From assembly GCF_001050375.1 (NCBI RefSeq), contig NZ_KQ130507.1, positions 1 through 47,175 of the forward strand: DNA of 47,175 bases, written 5' to 3'. Below, one piece after another: positions 46,801-47,175 of the stretch. Numbering within the stretch: position 1 is the first letter of the stretch; each line of letters starts with the position of its first letter. Made by a program: the position numbers and the translations under genes. The notes under the pieces were generated by a model that ran no database searches, was not told where the DNA came from, and saw only the letters and a program-made list of their open reading frames with translations. Source of the DNA: Catenovulum maritimum. GTDB taxonomy: Bacteria > Pseudomonadota > Gammaproteobacteria > Enterobacterales > Alteromonadaceae.

Positions 46801-47175
46801 TTAAATCCAAGGCTAACAAACCCGCCACCAGTTGCATCCGTTATGTTTGCTGAGATAGTGCTTTCATCTAGATAAACATCATCGCTATTGGCAAATTCGA
46901 CATTCACACTGGCTGAGGTTTCGCCTGCCAATATGGTAATAGTTTCACCATTGGATAAAGTAATGGTGACGTCACTTTCTGGGACCGCTGATAACTCAGC
47001 TGTATAAACTATTGTGCCGCCCGCCTCAGTAAGAGAATCCGTTGCAGCAAGCAAGGTTACGGCTTGTGCTATTTCAGTCACTGCTGGCGTTTCGTCTATG
47101 ATTAAGTTCTCGTAATTACCACCAGAAACATCATTAATACGTGCACTGATTTCACTCACACCATCTAAATCTGCA
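43845..47175 (-). CDS. Giant RTX/VWA adhesin (LapA/BpfA type), 3' end only
   Basis: The C-terminal 1109 or so residues of a large secreted adhesin; the frame stays open to the window edge, so the 5' end is missing. An internal GTG at 47159 is not the start. From the left of the protein: tandem Ig-like repeats of about 102 residues (SLTEAGGT, ATGG motifs; 46470-47175), a connecting beta region, a von Willebrand A domain with MIDAS DVSGSMD (near 45975), a cadherin/VCBS-like domain (PIAKDDFASINE; near 45000), RTX calcium repeats (GGLGADKITGGLGDDVIIGG; about 44200-44400) and an uncleaved type I secretion signal with DIIDLADLL. This is the export end of a LapA-type adhesin, and its exporter follows. 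The LapG cleavage site and ligand-binding parts are beyond the window. Confidence 0.93.
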   Translation of the reverse strand, partial: ADLDGVSEISARINDVSGGNYENLIIDETPAVTEIAQAVTLLAATDSLTEAGGTIVYTAELSAVPESDVTITLSNGETITILAGETSASVNVEFANSDDVYLDESTISANITDATGGGFVSLGFNDAPAVTRITDTVDTTDLRLSATDSLTEAGGTITYTATLTNAADTDVTITLANEQTITIAAGQTQGSIEFNVAADEDAIVDAGSITNSIASATGGNFENLVVEQTTVSTSILPIALPTIVIADNNGVEIGDITVEESGLLTDENTTEIETGSVTFNAEAGIENIVIAGTSVSIDDLLSLSETPIQAIQTENGSLQITGYDSGVLSYEFTLESPVQHELESDQYTEEVDIKLTDSFGREVTDRLLINIEDDQPELTIIQPEILEFDSQPYNIVIVLDVSGSMDNSFGTDSRLEAAIYGVEQMLSEYSALGDIQVKVVSFSDNASENTWGTSDSAINILNSLSASGATDFDDPLTAIVDGYNPPLDAPTKLYFISDGNPSGNDEGQSNQAAINAYQQTWANFVEENSIDVQVVGVTNNPSYQYLNMIGAPTEEIKDVDGNYLPAENVVSVNAAIDLVKALVSSVEVSSSGNINTNIGVLDFGADGPGKITSVEFDGNVYRYDDENVIDDEITIYSSAGSEILFNFTTGEYEYKISIDAQSNANESSGIWFKDSVDDYSEQWRLAENFSINIEDSDGDLATGALNLVTKFPATSFDIAPIAKDDFASINEVDGLFSKDIDANTVTGNVLDNDSLSNLIVAPVISAGFGEQVSSSNVGQEIKGEYGSLFLQSDGSYTYILNNSLQAVNSLDYTQTLNEIFSYVIENENGTTSTAKLELTINGTTDSQPEVNRNVFYGFDGDDNISVMRAFSYFSVLQAGAYEDLGDLDGINGYHTYSEEELTAAGYKYFLGLDKTQSTGLAEYDISTGGIFIGGLGADKITGGLGDDVIIGGANSHGSSGLVAGSFNGDYLKGGAGSDTFLWMAGDDVDLGFANSDYTPDVATDYIGDFEKTERDQAGDITKEGDIIDLADLLEDESIDDLDRYLNFEVVDGDTVISVSKDGDFHENNGDKGKADIKIVVENTDLTVDTTGSDADVIRKLLEDNQLHTD
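46470..47175 (-). repeat. Tandem Ig-like adhesin repeats (about 306 bases per unit)
   Basis: Two full units and the end of a third are in view, recognised by TDSLTEAGGT recurring 102 residues apart, followed each time by DVTITL, TITI-AG and ATGG motifs. The DNA is visibly richer in G+C than the flanking sequence. More copies are expected beyond the window edge. Confidence 0.85.

Noticed and set aside
47157-47159. GTG at 47159 as the adhesin start codon
   Set aside because: The frame is open to the window edge and the residues before the GTG continue the Ig-like repeat.

Overview
The window looks like chromosome of a marine gammaproteobacterium of the Alteromonadales (Alteromonadaceae / Catenovulum-like by gene order and protein flavour; genus is a guess). 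The DNA is AT-rich. Housekeeping gene order follows the Shewanella/Alteromonas pattern: uvrY-uvrC-pgsA-tRNA(Gly-Cys-Leu), yccA-tusDCBE, ftsK-lolA-rarA-crcB-serS next to ald, and a bpfA/lapA-type adhesin locus. No prophage, insertion sequence or CRISPR array is visible.

Layout. 1-2.0 kb: a secreted beta-helix lipoprotein resembling GH82 iota-carrageenases. 2.2-2.9 kb: six minus-strand tRNAs (Gly-Cys-Leu-Gly-Leu-Gly) behind a strong promoter, then pgsA, uvrC and uvrY, and a tRNA-Ser with its own promoter. 6.8-9.0 kb: the plus-strand yccA homologue and tusDCBE (2-thiouridylation of tRNA). 9.0-15.6 kb (minus): ftsK, lolA, rarA, crcB, serS and an unlisted 44-codon membrane peptide gene, ending at a terminator shared with tusE. 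15.9-17.0 kb: alanine dehydrogenase. 17.1-20.0 kb: a YfiR-like periplasmic regulator coupled to a CHASE8-like/HAMP/PAS/GGDEF/EAL protein. 20.1-24.4 kb: an RssA-like patatin, a PqiA split over two genes, PqiB and PqiC, probably one lipid-trafficking operon. 24.7-26.0 kb: an EAL-HDOD protein. 26.3-32.3 kb (minus): NlpI, a TPR protein with an M64-like zinc-peptidase motif, a ComEA-like HhH protein, an unrecognised Ala/Thr-rich lipoprotein and YjbH. 32.4-35.0 kb: speD, a DUF3802-like protein and a MalY/PatB C-S lyase. 35.0-47.2 kb: a Lap system, transcribed leftwards as adhesin (3' end only) - lapB - lapC - lapE - OmpA-like lipoprotein - lapG - lapD.

How the genes work together. Surface attachment and its control by c-di-GMP dominate the right two thirds. 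The Lap transporter exports a giant RTX/VWA adhesin. LapG is the periplasmic protease that would release it. LapD, with degenerate GGDEF and EAL motifs, should sequester LapG when c-di-GMP is high. Two further c-di-GMP proteins (the YfiR-coupled GGDEF-EAL protein and the EAL-HDOD protein) and a GacA/UvrY response regulator lie in the same 47 kb. The envelope genes (NlpI with its peptidase-like partner, Pqi lipid transport, LolA, YjbH) form a second theme.

Best candidates for something undescribed: the translationally coupled NlpI / M64-like TPR peptidase pair, the 44-residue membrane protein after serS, the GH82-like lipoprotein whose usual catalytic base appears to be glycine, and a nested palindrome at 26112-26217. 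All calls come from reading the sequence and from remembered family features; no search was run.
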